Positions 45,701 through 57,500 of a stretch of DNA of 64,000 nucleotides are shown in pieces (within the stretch, counting starts at the first letter, position 1; each line of letters starts with the position of its first letter). Location: the NCBI RefSeq assembly GCF_001039355.2, contig NW_019775636.1, positions 75,802 through 139,801 of the forward strand, given 5' to 3'. The notes beneath the pieces were generated by a model, which made no database searches, was not told the origin of the DNA, and saw nothing but the letters and a program-made list of their open reading frames with translations. The stretch comes from Lingula anatina (taxonomy: Eukaryota > Brachiopoda > Lingulata > Lingulida > Lingulidae). The translations under genes and the position numbers were made by a program.

Positions 45701-47206
45701 TTGATCCACGGACTAGTTACTCCGTTGTTGTGAATGCTGACCTCCAGCATCTCGTATGCTTCGGTTCTGTTGCTGCAACATGTACACTGAGGCACCTCCA
45801 AAGAAAATGATGCTACCACCAATAACTATACCATTTGTCACCTGAAATACATAAGGTATGCTTGTGTAACAGAGGACTCAGAACAGATGATCCGCGAACT
45901 GACTGATCTGTTAACTAAATATGGCCGACCCCATATCAAAATCGATGCTGCTGATACTTGGTGGTCTCCCTGCCTCCACACACATCATTAAATGGATTAA
46001 ATCGCCTATCCTCATCGCTTCTGTAGTAGGGTCGGCCATATTTAGTCAGTGGATCAGTTAGTGTGCAGATCATCTGTTCTGAATGACTCTAGTTTTTAGT
46101 ATGAATTAGAATATATGCTAGATTCCTTTGGCCTTTTAAATGGCTGATGTCAAATCCATACTTGGGAGTGAGAACAATGATTATGCTATCCATGCAGTAC
46201 TACGTTGTTTAGTTATCCTTTATGAACTAGAAGGACAGATGAAGAGGTAACTTTACGACTATGAAATTCAAGGTGCAGTTTTAAAGCTATTTTTGGTTGA
46301 ACGAGATATTAATTTGGTTTATGACTAGGCATCACAATTTTATTTAAGAAACACGTGGAAATAGTTTATGTGTAACTAGAATTACACACTCGCTTTAGAT
46401 GTAAATTTAAAAAAGAATAATACTCTCCTTTAGTTATCCAGTAATTTAACAGTGAAATTATTGCAATTCTCTATAGCACATACAGCAGATTGTGATAAAA
46501 ATGAATTCCAGTAAGAAATATACCTTACCCTTTTCCTAAGTGTAGGGGGCTTAGTAGAATACCAAAGTCTTTGCTGAAAATAAAAATACACCAGTTGTCA
46601 TATCATAAATTGATGAAATACTATGCATGTACCATGGTATTTTTCAATTTTTATACCATGCCCCCCCCCCCCTCCTCTCCCCATCCACTTCTACGGCAGG
46701 CATCTTTTCCTAAACCTCTGCATCACTCCCATTTGAGGTGGGACATCTTTGTTGCTTTACATGCTATGTTCTTATTGCAGCAAAGAGGACTGAAAACTGA
46801 TGCAAGCATGTCGTGTGGATTTTTACTTAAGTTTTTTTTTAATTTAATTTAATTTAATTTAATTTAAATTTACTAGTTTACATGTAAATTCCATCAACAG
46901 ACCAAGGTGACAGTCGAGCGTGGAATTTAAAAACCTTCCTATTATTCAGCATTATAACTTATGCCCAAGGGCACTGTGCAAGTCCATTCTCTAACATTTT
47001 ATCATCTCCAACAAATATCATCCATAGCGTCATAGCCAATGTCAACTGAACAAGTAATACAGCACGTTCACCATGTAGACGCCATGGCCTTTTGTCACAC
47101 AGAAAAAGGCGGTACTTAATGTTACCTTTTCTAGGATATTAACACCTTGTGGTTTCCCTGGCAACCCTGTTAAGCGCTGCACTGCTCGCACAATCGCCCG
47201 ATTCAT
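42793..47206 (-). CDS. SCO1: SCO1/SCO2-type mitochondrial copper chaperone for cytochrome c oxidase, complete, seven exons
   Basis: Exons: 47206-47126, 46573-46529, 45841-45742, 45098-44790, 43897-43805, 43388-43273, 42927-42793. All have GT/AG borders and compatible phases; together 292 codons plus TGA. The N-terminus ([19 protein letters not shown]) is Arg-rich and lacks acids, as in a mitochondrial presequence. A membrane segment follows ([13 protein letters not shown]). The thioredoxin-fold core has [18 protein letters not shown] with the copper-binding C-x3-C, and the last exon starts VDHS, supplying the conserved copper-ligand His. SCO proteins sit in the inner membrane facing the intermembrane space and pass copper or reducing power to the COX2 CuA site. 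A short Ala/Pro repeat (ATPAATPAA) between membrane segment and core is unusual. SCO1 and SCO2 cannot be separated here; most invertebrates have one gene. A possible AATAAA (minus strand) lies at 42349-42354. Confidence 0.95.
45871..46092. mobile_element. Foldback MITE with ~60-bp arms in an SCO intron
   Basis: Left arm GACTCAGAACAGATGATC ... CTAAATATGGCCGACCC is matched by the inverted right arm GGGTCGGCCATATTTAG ... GATCATCTGTTCTGAATG. The centre is non-coding. Related half-elements occur at about 45640-45725 (GGGTCAGCCATATTTGATCC) and, more weakly, near 5945-5975 and 6758-6787. Confidence 0.8.
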
Positions 47207-48225
47207 TTTAATACAAGTATTTACTTAGAAACCGCTGCTTATGTAAATGCCTACAGCTTATGTATGAACTACTCATGCTTTGCACATAAGAATAGATGTC
47301 GCGCCATCCAAGTCAATAACTGGGTCACAAGAGGAGACAAATTCTGTTTGAACAATACATTTTTGCACACCTGGGAACATGTTGTGACGAAATGCGGTAA
47401 ATTCATGGCTGTTCTGTCAATATATTAAAATGGTTTTGAGATGTGAGACTGCATATTAATAAGCTTATCTTAGACTCAGGAGCAGACGGACGGGAGAGAA
47501 TTTTCGGTGAACATGCTGTGAAAACAGGTAATTAACTCCGTCTTTCCACTTCGTTGTATTTTTCCATTACACCAGGCTTTTTGTCAAGATAAAAATGGAA
47601 TTGCTACAGTGGTGTTTTAATATAACGTATGCTTTGGTCTTGTAAATTAGGCCGCCATAAACCGCAATGTTATACAAGCACTGAATAATATGTATACAGC
47701 GACTGGGTAAGTGTATGCACCGCGTAATGTTAGGATAATTTTTATCTTCACGTTTTACACTTAAAAAAGGAAACGAAAAATGTTTAATGTGGAAATTAAC
47801 AGAAACAGTCACTGCATATGTGCTGAATATATTTTAGATGAAATGACCGAAAAATAAGTGAAAATTTGCAGCCGCCTATTTTTTTTTTTTTTTTTGAAAA
47901 GACTTCATGACAGCTAGTGTACATGTATGTAGCGCGAGCAGTTTTTTTTTTTTTTTTTTTTTTTTACAGTTTTTACATATAAACGACTTTGCATGTTTTA
48001 CTAGTTTCTTATAAGTTATATGACTAAACATAGTAAAATTGCTGAATCATAAACCAAATTAATCTCTTGTTCAGTCAAACAATGGCTTCAAAACTGCACC
48101 TTTTTTGTTAATTTTTTAGTTGTAAATTGACCTACATGTATTTATATGTTCCTCCAGTTCATGCAGGCACATACACAACATGATGTAGTACTGCATGCAC
48201 ATACTGTTTGCACATTGCATAACAT

Positions 48226-48408
48226 CATGTTTACTGCAAATTAAGTACTGTAGCTTTACAGGTATGCACATTGTATAATGATCATGTTTCCTGCAAAGTA
48301 GCTTTACAGGTATGCACATTGCATAATGATCATGTTTACTGCAAAGTAGCTTTACAGGTATGCACATTGCATAATTATCATGTTTACTGCAAAGTAGCTT
48401 TACAGGTA
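48226..48408. repeat. 48-bp tandem repeat, about 3.5 units
   Basis: Units start at 48226 (with an insertion), 48283, 48331 and 48379. Core: CATGTTTACTGCAAAGTAGC then TTTACAGGTATGCACATTGC. The 48-bp period leaves an open frame on both strands, which is a consequence of the period and not evidence of coding. Confidence 0.9.
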
Positions 48409-48422
48409 CGTTTTCTGCTTAT

Positions 48423-48589
48423 TGTGTGGAAATTTAACAGTCTAAAATTTTGGCATTATGAGTAACACTACCTTGTAGTACACAGATCTACTTTAATCAG
48501 AAAATATATATATTCTGATTAAAGTAGATCTGTGTACTACAAGGTAGCTACTCATAATGACAAAATTCTAGACTGTTAAATTTCACACA
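48423..48589. repeat. Long near-perfect palindrome (~78-bp arms, ~10-bp AT spacer)
   Basis: The left arm from TGTGTGGAAATTTAACAG to CTACTTTAATCAGAA (48423-48502) is matched by the inverted right arm from TTCTGATTAAAGTAG to CTGTTAAATTTCACACA (48513-48589). Only a few mismatches and small indels separate them, and the centre is AATATATATA. It could be a foldback element, a cruciform-prone site or a read-through hairpin artefact. Confidence 0.9.
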
Positions 48590-49057
48590 TATATATATAT
48601 ATATTTTTTTTTTACTAGTAGCTTTGGTTGTAAAAAGTGCTAGTAGATCATACATGTATTTAAAAAAGTTTTACCTGCAGATTTCATTGCCTTTCAAGTG
48701 AAGATACGGGGTAAGGCTTAGAACATGCATATATATAAGCAGGGTTCCAATAGATAACCCCAGCCATCACAGATCTTAAGACTCACTGGTTTTGTTAATT
48801 ATTAACTTTATCTAGAAGGAGCTTACATGTAGATAACAAACCCCTGAGGTAAGTGCTAGTACTGTACGTACCTGTCAGGAGACCTGGACCTGGGTTTATA
48901 TAGCAGAGTCATTGTGCTGTAAGTACTTTGTCAGCTGACAGAACCCACCAAAGTTGTTTGCTAGTACTAGTAATATACTGGTATGTATATATACTATATG
49001 TTTGTAGTATCATTACATACTAGTACTATTGGCAGTAATAATAATCATTAAAAAAAT

Positions 49058-49225
49058 CAGGGTCAGATTGAGATGCTCTTCTGGGTCTTCTGGGAGACGG
49101 TCAGATTTTCAAGTTTACATTGGCGAGTATCTAATTTTTTCTGCCGGAAGATGGCCAAAAATAGAGAACGGATCAACAAAGATAATTTGGAAGACTGTTA
49201 GAAAATATCTCAGGATCTGCCCCTG
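49058..49225 (-). mobile_element. MITE family A, copy 3, reverse orientation
   Basis: Starts CAGGGTCAGATTGAG and ends GATCTGCCCCTG. The interior is the reverse complement of copies 1 and 2. It ends 36 bp before the exon carrying the MATE start codon. Confidence 0.8.
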
Positions 49226-49271
49226 ATAATAACATATCTGTGAATGTATATGATTTCCAGAACTTGTGAAG

Positions 49272-52200
49272 ATGGAGAGAAGTGAAGGGGAGGAGTCAGA
49301 GGCAGAGAGCGCAATAAAACCTGGAACACCTGCCAGCAGTCCTGGAGCAAAATGGTACAAGACATTCAAACATGGAAGTTCAGATGAAGATGAAGGTATG
49401 GTGTGCTGTGCATGTAGAAGGAGCTTAATTGAAAATCAGCATATAGAAATTGGCATGTAGAAAATCATTGTATATGCGGAAGTGTGGGACCTGTGACATG
49501 TTGCACAAATAAAAAGACATAATTAAAGCCTGAAAATTGTTATGTGACCAGTAAAACTTCAGAGGCTTGTTTGCTTAACCTTCTGCTAGTAATAATTTGA
49601 TAAAACCATGTACAGTGAACTAGTAGGCAGACTGCCAGTGTTGCAACATTTTTTCATAATGTAAAATTCAAGAAATAGTTTCCACCGGTTCAGAATTTTG
49701 TTGTATCTATCTATAGTATTGTATTTGTATATACCTAAAACATATATACTAGTATAGTAAAGAGGGTAGGTAATCTGAATTATTCTGATGACCTCTTGTG
49801 ACTGTGAATTGCGTACAGCATCATTCACCTTTACAATTCCCCTAGAGATGGACATTAAGTATGAAGTGGTGTACAAGCAGAGAGAAGCCTGCTGTACAGG
49901 TAGATGTGGTGTCTGGCATGTTATATTCCCTCATGGCTACAAGGAAGAGTTTGTAGAAGAGCTGAGCCTTGCCTGGCCTATGGTTAGTTTTATAAGATTA
50001 ACTGTGGACTTGTAACATTTTTTAATGTTCAGTATATTATCATAGTAGTACATGTACAGTAGATGTTCTGATAGAGAGAGAGTTAATTCACAAGAAGAAG
50101 TAAGGTCAAGATCCCATTCCCCCCCAACCCCTACCCCACCCCACCCCCCTATCAACCCCCAAGAGATTCCTAGTCATGACTAGTATGCAATAAAATATAA
50201 TATATCTAATATATTGTTAGTTTAGAATAAGTTGATGTCTGTTTGCATACTGTGAAATATTATAGCACATAATTGTCATACAATCTCTGCATACATGCTG
50301 TTGTATTCATTGTAATATACTATTTCTAAATAACTAATTTAAATGTAAATGACTGAGAGGTGAGTTTGACTGCTGGCCTTCCTACATGTACACTTCCGAA
50401 GGAAATGTCCATTGTATTGTTTTTATGGCCTGAATTGGAGAAGAGAAGTTACTGTAGCTTCATTTGCAGGAAATATAGACATAGGATATGGAATTTGAGT
50501 CCTTTTCAAATGCAGAAAGTCTTTAATGTATGCAATTATTTCAGTTTTATTTTTTGATAGCAATGACTCAAAAGAAGATTCACTGAATGTCACAGCAAGA
50601 TTTTTTAAAAATCTTTATGAAGCAAGCCTCACAAAATCTCTTGCAGTAGAACTAGACTTGTCAGTACAAGTACTTGGTTTCCATGACAACAGTGATCTTA
50701 GCCAATGAAATCTGTTGTCTCATTGCAGGTAGTGACTTTTGTGTTCACGTACATGTTTGGTCCAGTGGCTATCATGTTCTGTGGACATCTGGGGACAGCA
50801 GAGTTGGATGCTGTGGGGCTGGCAAATTCTGTAAGTACCACCACCATGGTTTAGACCCCATTCCCATACCTATTGGGATCGGTCCATCTCCAAGGGGATT
50901 CTAGCTTAATTGCTAACAGCTTAAGTGGCGCTGATGTCTGCATGCCTACTGAAGCTGCTAAATGATAGTTAATTACCCCCTAACAGCTTTGGAAGGCATA
51001 CCAGACATTATAGCCCCTTAAACTGTGTGCAATTTAGTGAGAATCCCCATGGAGATGGACTGATCCTGCTAGGTTGATCTAGGTATAGGGATGGGGTCTA
51101 AGATTGTGTTATCATAAACCCATCGTAATCAATCTAACTCTGCAGGGTTTCTCACTAGTAATCAGCTTACTTAATTGTCTGGAACACGCCCTTGAGTAAC
51201 TGGGGAGTAATGATTGTTAATTACCCACAAGCAGCTTGAGAAGTCATGCTAGACATCTAAGCCCTTCACACTGAATGCAGTTTAGGGAGAATCCCCACAG
51301 AGTTAGATTGATCTGGCTAGTATGATGAGTTAATAGGAATGCTCCCTTTTTGTATGAATTGTGACTTTTACTATTTGTACATAAAAAGCACTCTTTGTGT
51401 TCCCTTTGTTTTCTAATTAAGTTTTTGTTTACTATAGAGTCACAAGATGTACAAAAGTGCACAGCTATACAAAGTACAGTAAATGCACAAGAGTACACAG
51501 AGTAGTATGGTGGTAAAAATTCACAGTTAATAAAAAGTTACTTGGTCATGCGCAGAGCATGACCAATCTGTGTTAGTCTTGTATAACTCAGCATAACATG
51601 TACTAAAACAGCCCACAAATTACAACTGTACATGTTATTATTTGCTTTGTTGTGATTATCACTATTTGGGGTGGTGCTTCTCAGAAAAGAAACAAAAAAT
51701 CCACCAAACTTATTGGTGCATTGAGTAAATCTATTATAGCCTCAGTGAGTAATTATTTTGATTTATATTTGTTTTTATTTTTTTCTACAGGTAATTTAGA
51801 GAACTAATGAGTGTTAGCCCCTTATATTACCAGTGCACAGCAAAATTTCCCACCGCAACTTCCTATTTTGAAATTTCTATCATCACAATAAAAACCACCA
51901 GTCTCTATCTTCATTACTAGGTTAACTAACCAATAATTCCACTGGGCTATTTGTCTCCTACAGGTAATCAATGTTCTTGGGGTGTCTATAGGTGCCGGGA
52001 TGACCACTGCTTGTGATACTTTATTTGCTCAGGTAGGGTGGCACATGCTTTTAGGGGTTATCATTTACATCAGTATTATTGTCTTCACTGTTGTTATAAT
52101 TATTTGTTATTATTTATTTATTTATTTATTTTTTACCTCAGGTGGCTTGGTTGACATAGAACACTGACAAACAACTTTTTTGATTTTCTAGTTTTGTTTA

Positions 52201-54518
52201 CTGTTTTGCCTTATTTTATACCTGATTTACCTTTAAACTCTTCAGCAGGCAGCTGTGTTTCTTTTGTTTTTTGTTAACTGTTCTATCTTGTCATACTGTA
52301 GACATTTGGGAGTACTAACAAGAAGAGAGTTGGAGTGTATTTACAGCAGGGTAGGTACACGTAGTTATATTATAAAGAAAAATAAAGAAAAAATGTATTA
52401 GATATAATTGATAAATTTTAGATATCGACAAGTTTTTGAGAACATAAGATGGATGGGAACAAAGGATTTTTTTTTTTTTTTTGTATTTTAACCACACAGT
52501 CTTTTTTCACCTTACTCAAGTAAGAAACTGAAGATGTGTCATTAGATTTGCTCACTATATAATGGCTAGATTTGTGAAATATGTCAGTGATATCTAATAC
52601 TGTGATATGAGATAATGCTATAATGGTATTTTGATAGGTACACACACGACACAATAATATTGATACATCACATAATAATAATGCTTGGCTCAGCTCAGTG
52701 TGTGACAGTAAATATGTATGTATAATATCATCATAATTGATGTCTGTCATGAGCCCCACATGTACTGCAGCTATGAAAGGTGTAAATCACTTCATGCAGG
52801 TGTGATAATCTTGTCTTTGTAGAATAAACACATGTACTGTAATTGTGAGAGGTGTAAATCACTTCCTGCAGGTGTAATAATCTTGTCTTTGTAGAATAAA
52901 CACATGTAGCTGTACTATACCTGTGAAATGTGTATATTGTCTTCCTGCAGGTGTTATAATCCTGTCTTTGCTGTGTTTTCCTTGCTGGGCACTGTGGGTT
53001 AACATAGAGAGACTGTTGATTCTAGTGGGGCAGGATGCTGAAGTTAGCAGGTAAATTTAAGTGTGAAACTGCACCCTTAGCAAAATATCAGGCCTGCTGC
53101 ATATTTGCTGCAATAGTGCTGCAAATGAGCAGCAATAGAATATTTATATATAAATTAACAGTCACTGACAACTTGGTACTGCTTTCAAATTGTGATTTGA
53201 AACCCTGAAGGGCCGTTATTCTAAATAAAAGGAAAACTTTCGCTTATTATTACTATTATTATTATTATTATTATTAGTTCATTTTATTATAGGAAGGCAC
53301 ATGTTTCATTTTTAGACTTTTTTTTTTTAAATTTCAGGTTGGTTGGAGAGTATCTCATGTATTTTCTCCCGGGACTTTTTGTAAGTAGCATTAACTATCA
53401 TCTTGATATACATGTACTATATGTATGGAAAAGTATTGCTTTCATGGGCACTCACTACTAGATTCAAATAGCAGTTGTTTTATAATTTGAATGAATCTGA
53501 AAATAAATTTATTACTGGTAACAGTATATGCTTCTGATAAGAATACGTATTTATGAGTATAATTGATGAAGATTTAAGAATACCATGTGATATTTTTATG
53601 TTACTGATGAAGTTGCAACCGAAGATGAGAAGTGAGGATAAATTTTCTAAAAGTATGATTATTTATCAGTGCAAATATTTTGAATACTGGCTATCAAGGG
53701 AGTAATATTTGATGGCCCTGGTGACTTTTTTCTGTTCCAGTTCAATTTCCAATTTGAAATAGTGGCAAAATATTTGCAAGATCAAGTGAGTGTTTTTAGT
53801 ACATGTAGTCTACATAGTAAATTATAGAGAATTATAGCATCCAAATTCTGTAATGTAATTACTTATAAGTATTCGTATACCATAAAAAATAATTAATAAA
53901 AGTAAGATATGTTGATAAACATATTCCATAGTACTGTAAACAAAATCTCTATAGTCAAGTTCTGCAAGTAACATTTATATGGAGCTTGCAAGTAATCTAT
54001 TCAGCTGAATCACGCCATATGCTCAGTGGTTCATTAGGATCAGATAATTAGTTTCTTGTATACTGCTGAGCTAAGTTAAGCTGAAGCAGCTACACTTAAA
54101 GGGATGATTCCCAATGAAAATTGTTCTATGTAGATCGATCTAATTCCATGAGGAGAAATGCAATCAGATAACAGATAAATACACCTCCTCCTGGTATTGA
54201 ATAGAATAAAGAATAGCTGGTTATTACATATATGAATATGACATTGGAAACAGGAGGAGGTATATTAACCTGATTGTATTCAGCGAGAGTCCCCGCAGAG
54301 ATTGATCTACATAGAACAGTAGTATCATTGGGAATGAACCCTAAGTATGCCTGTAGAATTCATATGAAGGGATATGTTCATGATTATTGATTTCTTCCTA
54401 GAACAAAGTCTTCCCGACCATGGTAACAGGACTTGTGGGGAATACAGTCAATGCAGCTTGTCACTGGTTGTTTGTGCTGCAGGCTGGTCTGGGAACACGG
54501 TAAGAATGTATGGACTGA

Positions 54519-54554
<36 letters not shown>

Positions 54555-57500
54555 ACTTGTTCATTGGATCACAATTTTAAGTAAATACAATTTTCATTTT
54601 ATGATGAATTCTCAAAATTGTTTAAACTACATGTTCGTTGGATTTCAGATTTAAGTAAATACAATTTTCATTTTATGATGGATTCCAAAATGTGTTTAAA
54701 CGCTTTTGTGTCCATTTTCAGTTGTTTGTGATATTATTACATGTCTGGTGATTGAATTACCCTTTATGCCTTTCCATAGTTTTTGTCATAAGTCAACTTC
54801 TTAAGTTTATAAACACCTTAAGCTTATGTTATTGTGTTTTTACAGTGGCTCTGCTATTGCTCAGGTTATTGGGTATGCTGTCATGTTATTCAGCACGTTA
54901 GCTTATATATGGGGAAGTGGACTCTACAAAGACACTTGGGATGGTGAGGGCTTTTTGGAATACCTCTCTCTCTCTCTCTCTCTCTCTCATTACTACTGCT
55001 TTTTTATACTTTTTTATTATTTTTGGGAGCATTTTCTTACTTTCATAGAAGATGAAATAGTCAGTATTGTAATATATAATAGAAAAATACTGTGTGAGGC
55101 TGTCATGCAGCACTAATTTGGTTTTCCAGTCAGTACTGTGTTTAGATCAGTTGTAACATTGTTTACTTGCAGCATTTCATTCTTAGCCCAGACTATTAGA
55201 TAGATCTTCTTTTCTCGTGTGTGGACACATTACTGGTTTAACCAGAAAATTGGTCACTCTCCCAAGATTAATATTACAGGGGCAGATCCAGAGATATTTT
55301 CTGGGGGTCTTCCAAATTATCTTTGTTAATTGGTCCATCCTCCTTTTCTGACCATATTCCAACAGAAAAAAAAAATTAGACACCTGTCAGTGTAAACTTG
55401 AAAATCTAACCTTCCAAAAGACCCAGCTGCAGAAGACAGCCTCAAGCCACCCCTATATTATGTAATATGATATTTAGTCAACAGTTTTCAACTTCTTGTA
55501 TGTTTGAACTAGTAAGAGGTGACATGACCAGAGCATGATTTCAGGTTGGACATGGGAGTGTTTTGAAGACTGGGGAACATTTATCAAACTGGGTGTCCCA
55601 GGATTACTGATGATTTGTATTGAGTGGTGGAGTTTTGAGATAGGGACTATTTTAACAGGTAGGAGGCACTAGCTTTAGAGAGCATTCACAATGGAATGTT
55701 TGAACTAGGTAGAGCTAAATAACTCCACGGGGACTCTCGCTGAATGCAATCAAATGGACAGGTTGACGCTTCCCTTGTTTCCGATATACTCAATAATTGT
55801 CATAATTTTACAAAACACTCCATTTTTAGAATGGAAATAGAGACAATTTCTACAATGAAGACTAAATGAAAATGAAGAATTCTAGACAGTGGACACAAAT
55901 TATATTTATGTTATCATAATGTTAGGGTTATAATGTTTTAATAAAATCTTTATTTGTAGGTATTGTGGGCAAAACAGAACTTGGAGTTCAATCAATTTTA
56001 TTCCAATTAGAAAACTTTGTTTACATGGTGAGTGAAATTACACTATGCCAAGCATAAAAAACCAAGAACTTTACCTGCGATGTGTGTCACTCACTCACTC
56101 ACGGTGATACATGTCTTTTCAAATTGGTAATTGTAGCTATAATTAATTGGTAGAAATTCCCATAGTAATAAGTACAACAAACTTTTATAGACCGTTGTTC
56201 TCCTTTATATGCTCTGTGCCCTGTGTTTCAAATCCCAATGCATGGGTGTATTGGGAAAGTCTAATCTACTAGTGGGACAAGCACTGTGGTGGGGGGTGGG
56301 GGGAAGGGGACAACCTAGGCTACATTGTGCTAGTTTCTACCTTCTCTGTCCTGTCTTTCAGGTCCCAATGGGTATTGGTGTAGCCTCTTCTATAAGAGTG
56401 GGGCAGGCGCTGGGCGGTGCAGACCCTGCAGGGGCCGTCACAGCCAGCAGAGTGGCTCTCTCCATGGTGTGTAAGTATATAGTGAATGGGGTAGTCTGCC
56501 AAATTTCTGTGAACATTTTCTGATCTTTAGGACCAAGCAGGTAGTGTATTGAATTGCATGGGATAGGGACATTTTAATAGAATCATGTGTCAATTTTGAT
56601 ATTATTTAAGATAGGAAAAAGTTAAAGGATATTTCAACTTTAGAGACTCACAGATCTCAACTTAAAACTCACATTTAATACTTACATTGGCTGATCAATG
56701 TCAGAAGCTGCAATTTTTTTTCTTGACAGCTGTTAAAAAAATTTCCAATTCAATCGCCTGATCAGTGAGCACTATATCGTGTTTTCGCCTCGGACCTGGG
56801 CTCAGCTCCGCCCTGGGACATAAATGGTACCTGCTGTCTCCCCACTTTGCGCTCAGCACTAAAGGGCTAAAGCAGGGGTAGAGTTCCTGGTCTGGCAGTG
56901 AAAGATATTGTTTGGTCAATAGCTTTCAGTGCCTTGTATTAGTAACACAGCTGGTTGTATTCTCCTCAGGGAGGGGAGAAAGTCAACTCCAGTCTGCATC
57001 AGGGTAAAATTGACTAGGCGGCGAATGTAAACAAAGCTGAGATGCATGAGGAGTGTGGTATACAAAAAAACGAACTCTTTCCTCTACTTTAAGGGGTGGT
57101 TGCCCTGGTGATGGCTGGTCTTATGGTGGCTTTGAGGTGGTACTTCCCCTTGGCTTTCACCAATGATCCGTGAGTATTTTACACAGGCTGTGATTACTCA
57201 GTAGATTTAACTTGCATTTCAACCTGTGTTCATTATTGGATTAATTAAATTAAACCAGCTATTTGACTGTGTATTTCTGAAAGGCCTTGGCAGGTGTAAG
57301 ATTTCAGTATTCCATCTTTAACATATGGTTATGTTAAATACTCATTTTTTTAATAAAAGAGCTATTGAAGTTTGAAATCTTATAAAAAGAACTGAACTGG
57401 ACATTATTTGACTTAAATGTAGGAAAAAGTAATCATAAGATTGCTTATTAGAGTTAAATAGAGTTAACTTATTATGTTTTATTTCATTCTTGTAAAGTAA

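Larger units (their letters stand above)
47207..49260. other. Head-to-head intergenic region between SCO (minus) and MATE (plus)
   Basis: The two genes are divergent, and the first ~300 bp next to the SCO start is locally less AT-rich, so a shared promoter near 47207-47530 is plausible. AAACAG|GTAATT at about 47527 could be the donor of an untranslated MATE exon (weak). The rest holds poly-T runs (47879-47895, 47942-47965), a 48-bp tandem repeat, a long palindrome and one MITE. Confidence 0.5.

Noticed and set aside
48116-48465. Open frames on both strands over the 48-bp repeat
   Set aside because: An artefact of a repeat period divisible by three; no start context or conserved sequence.
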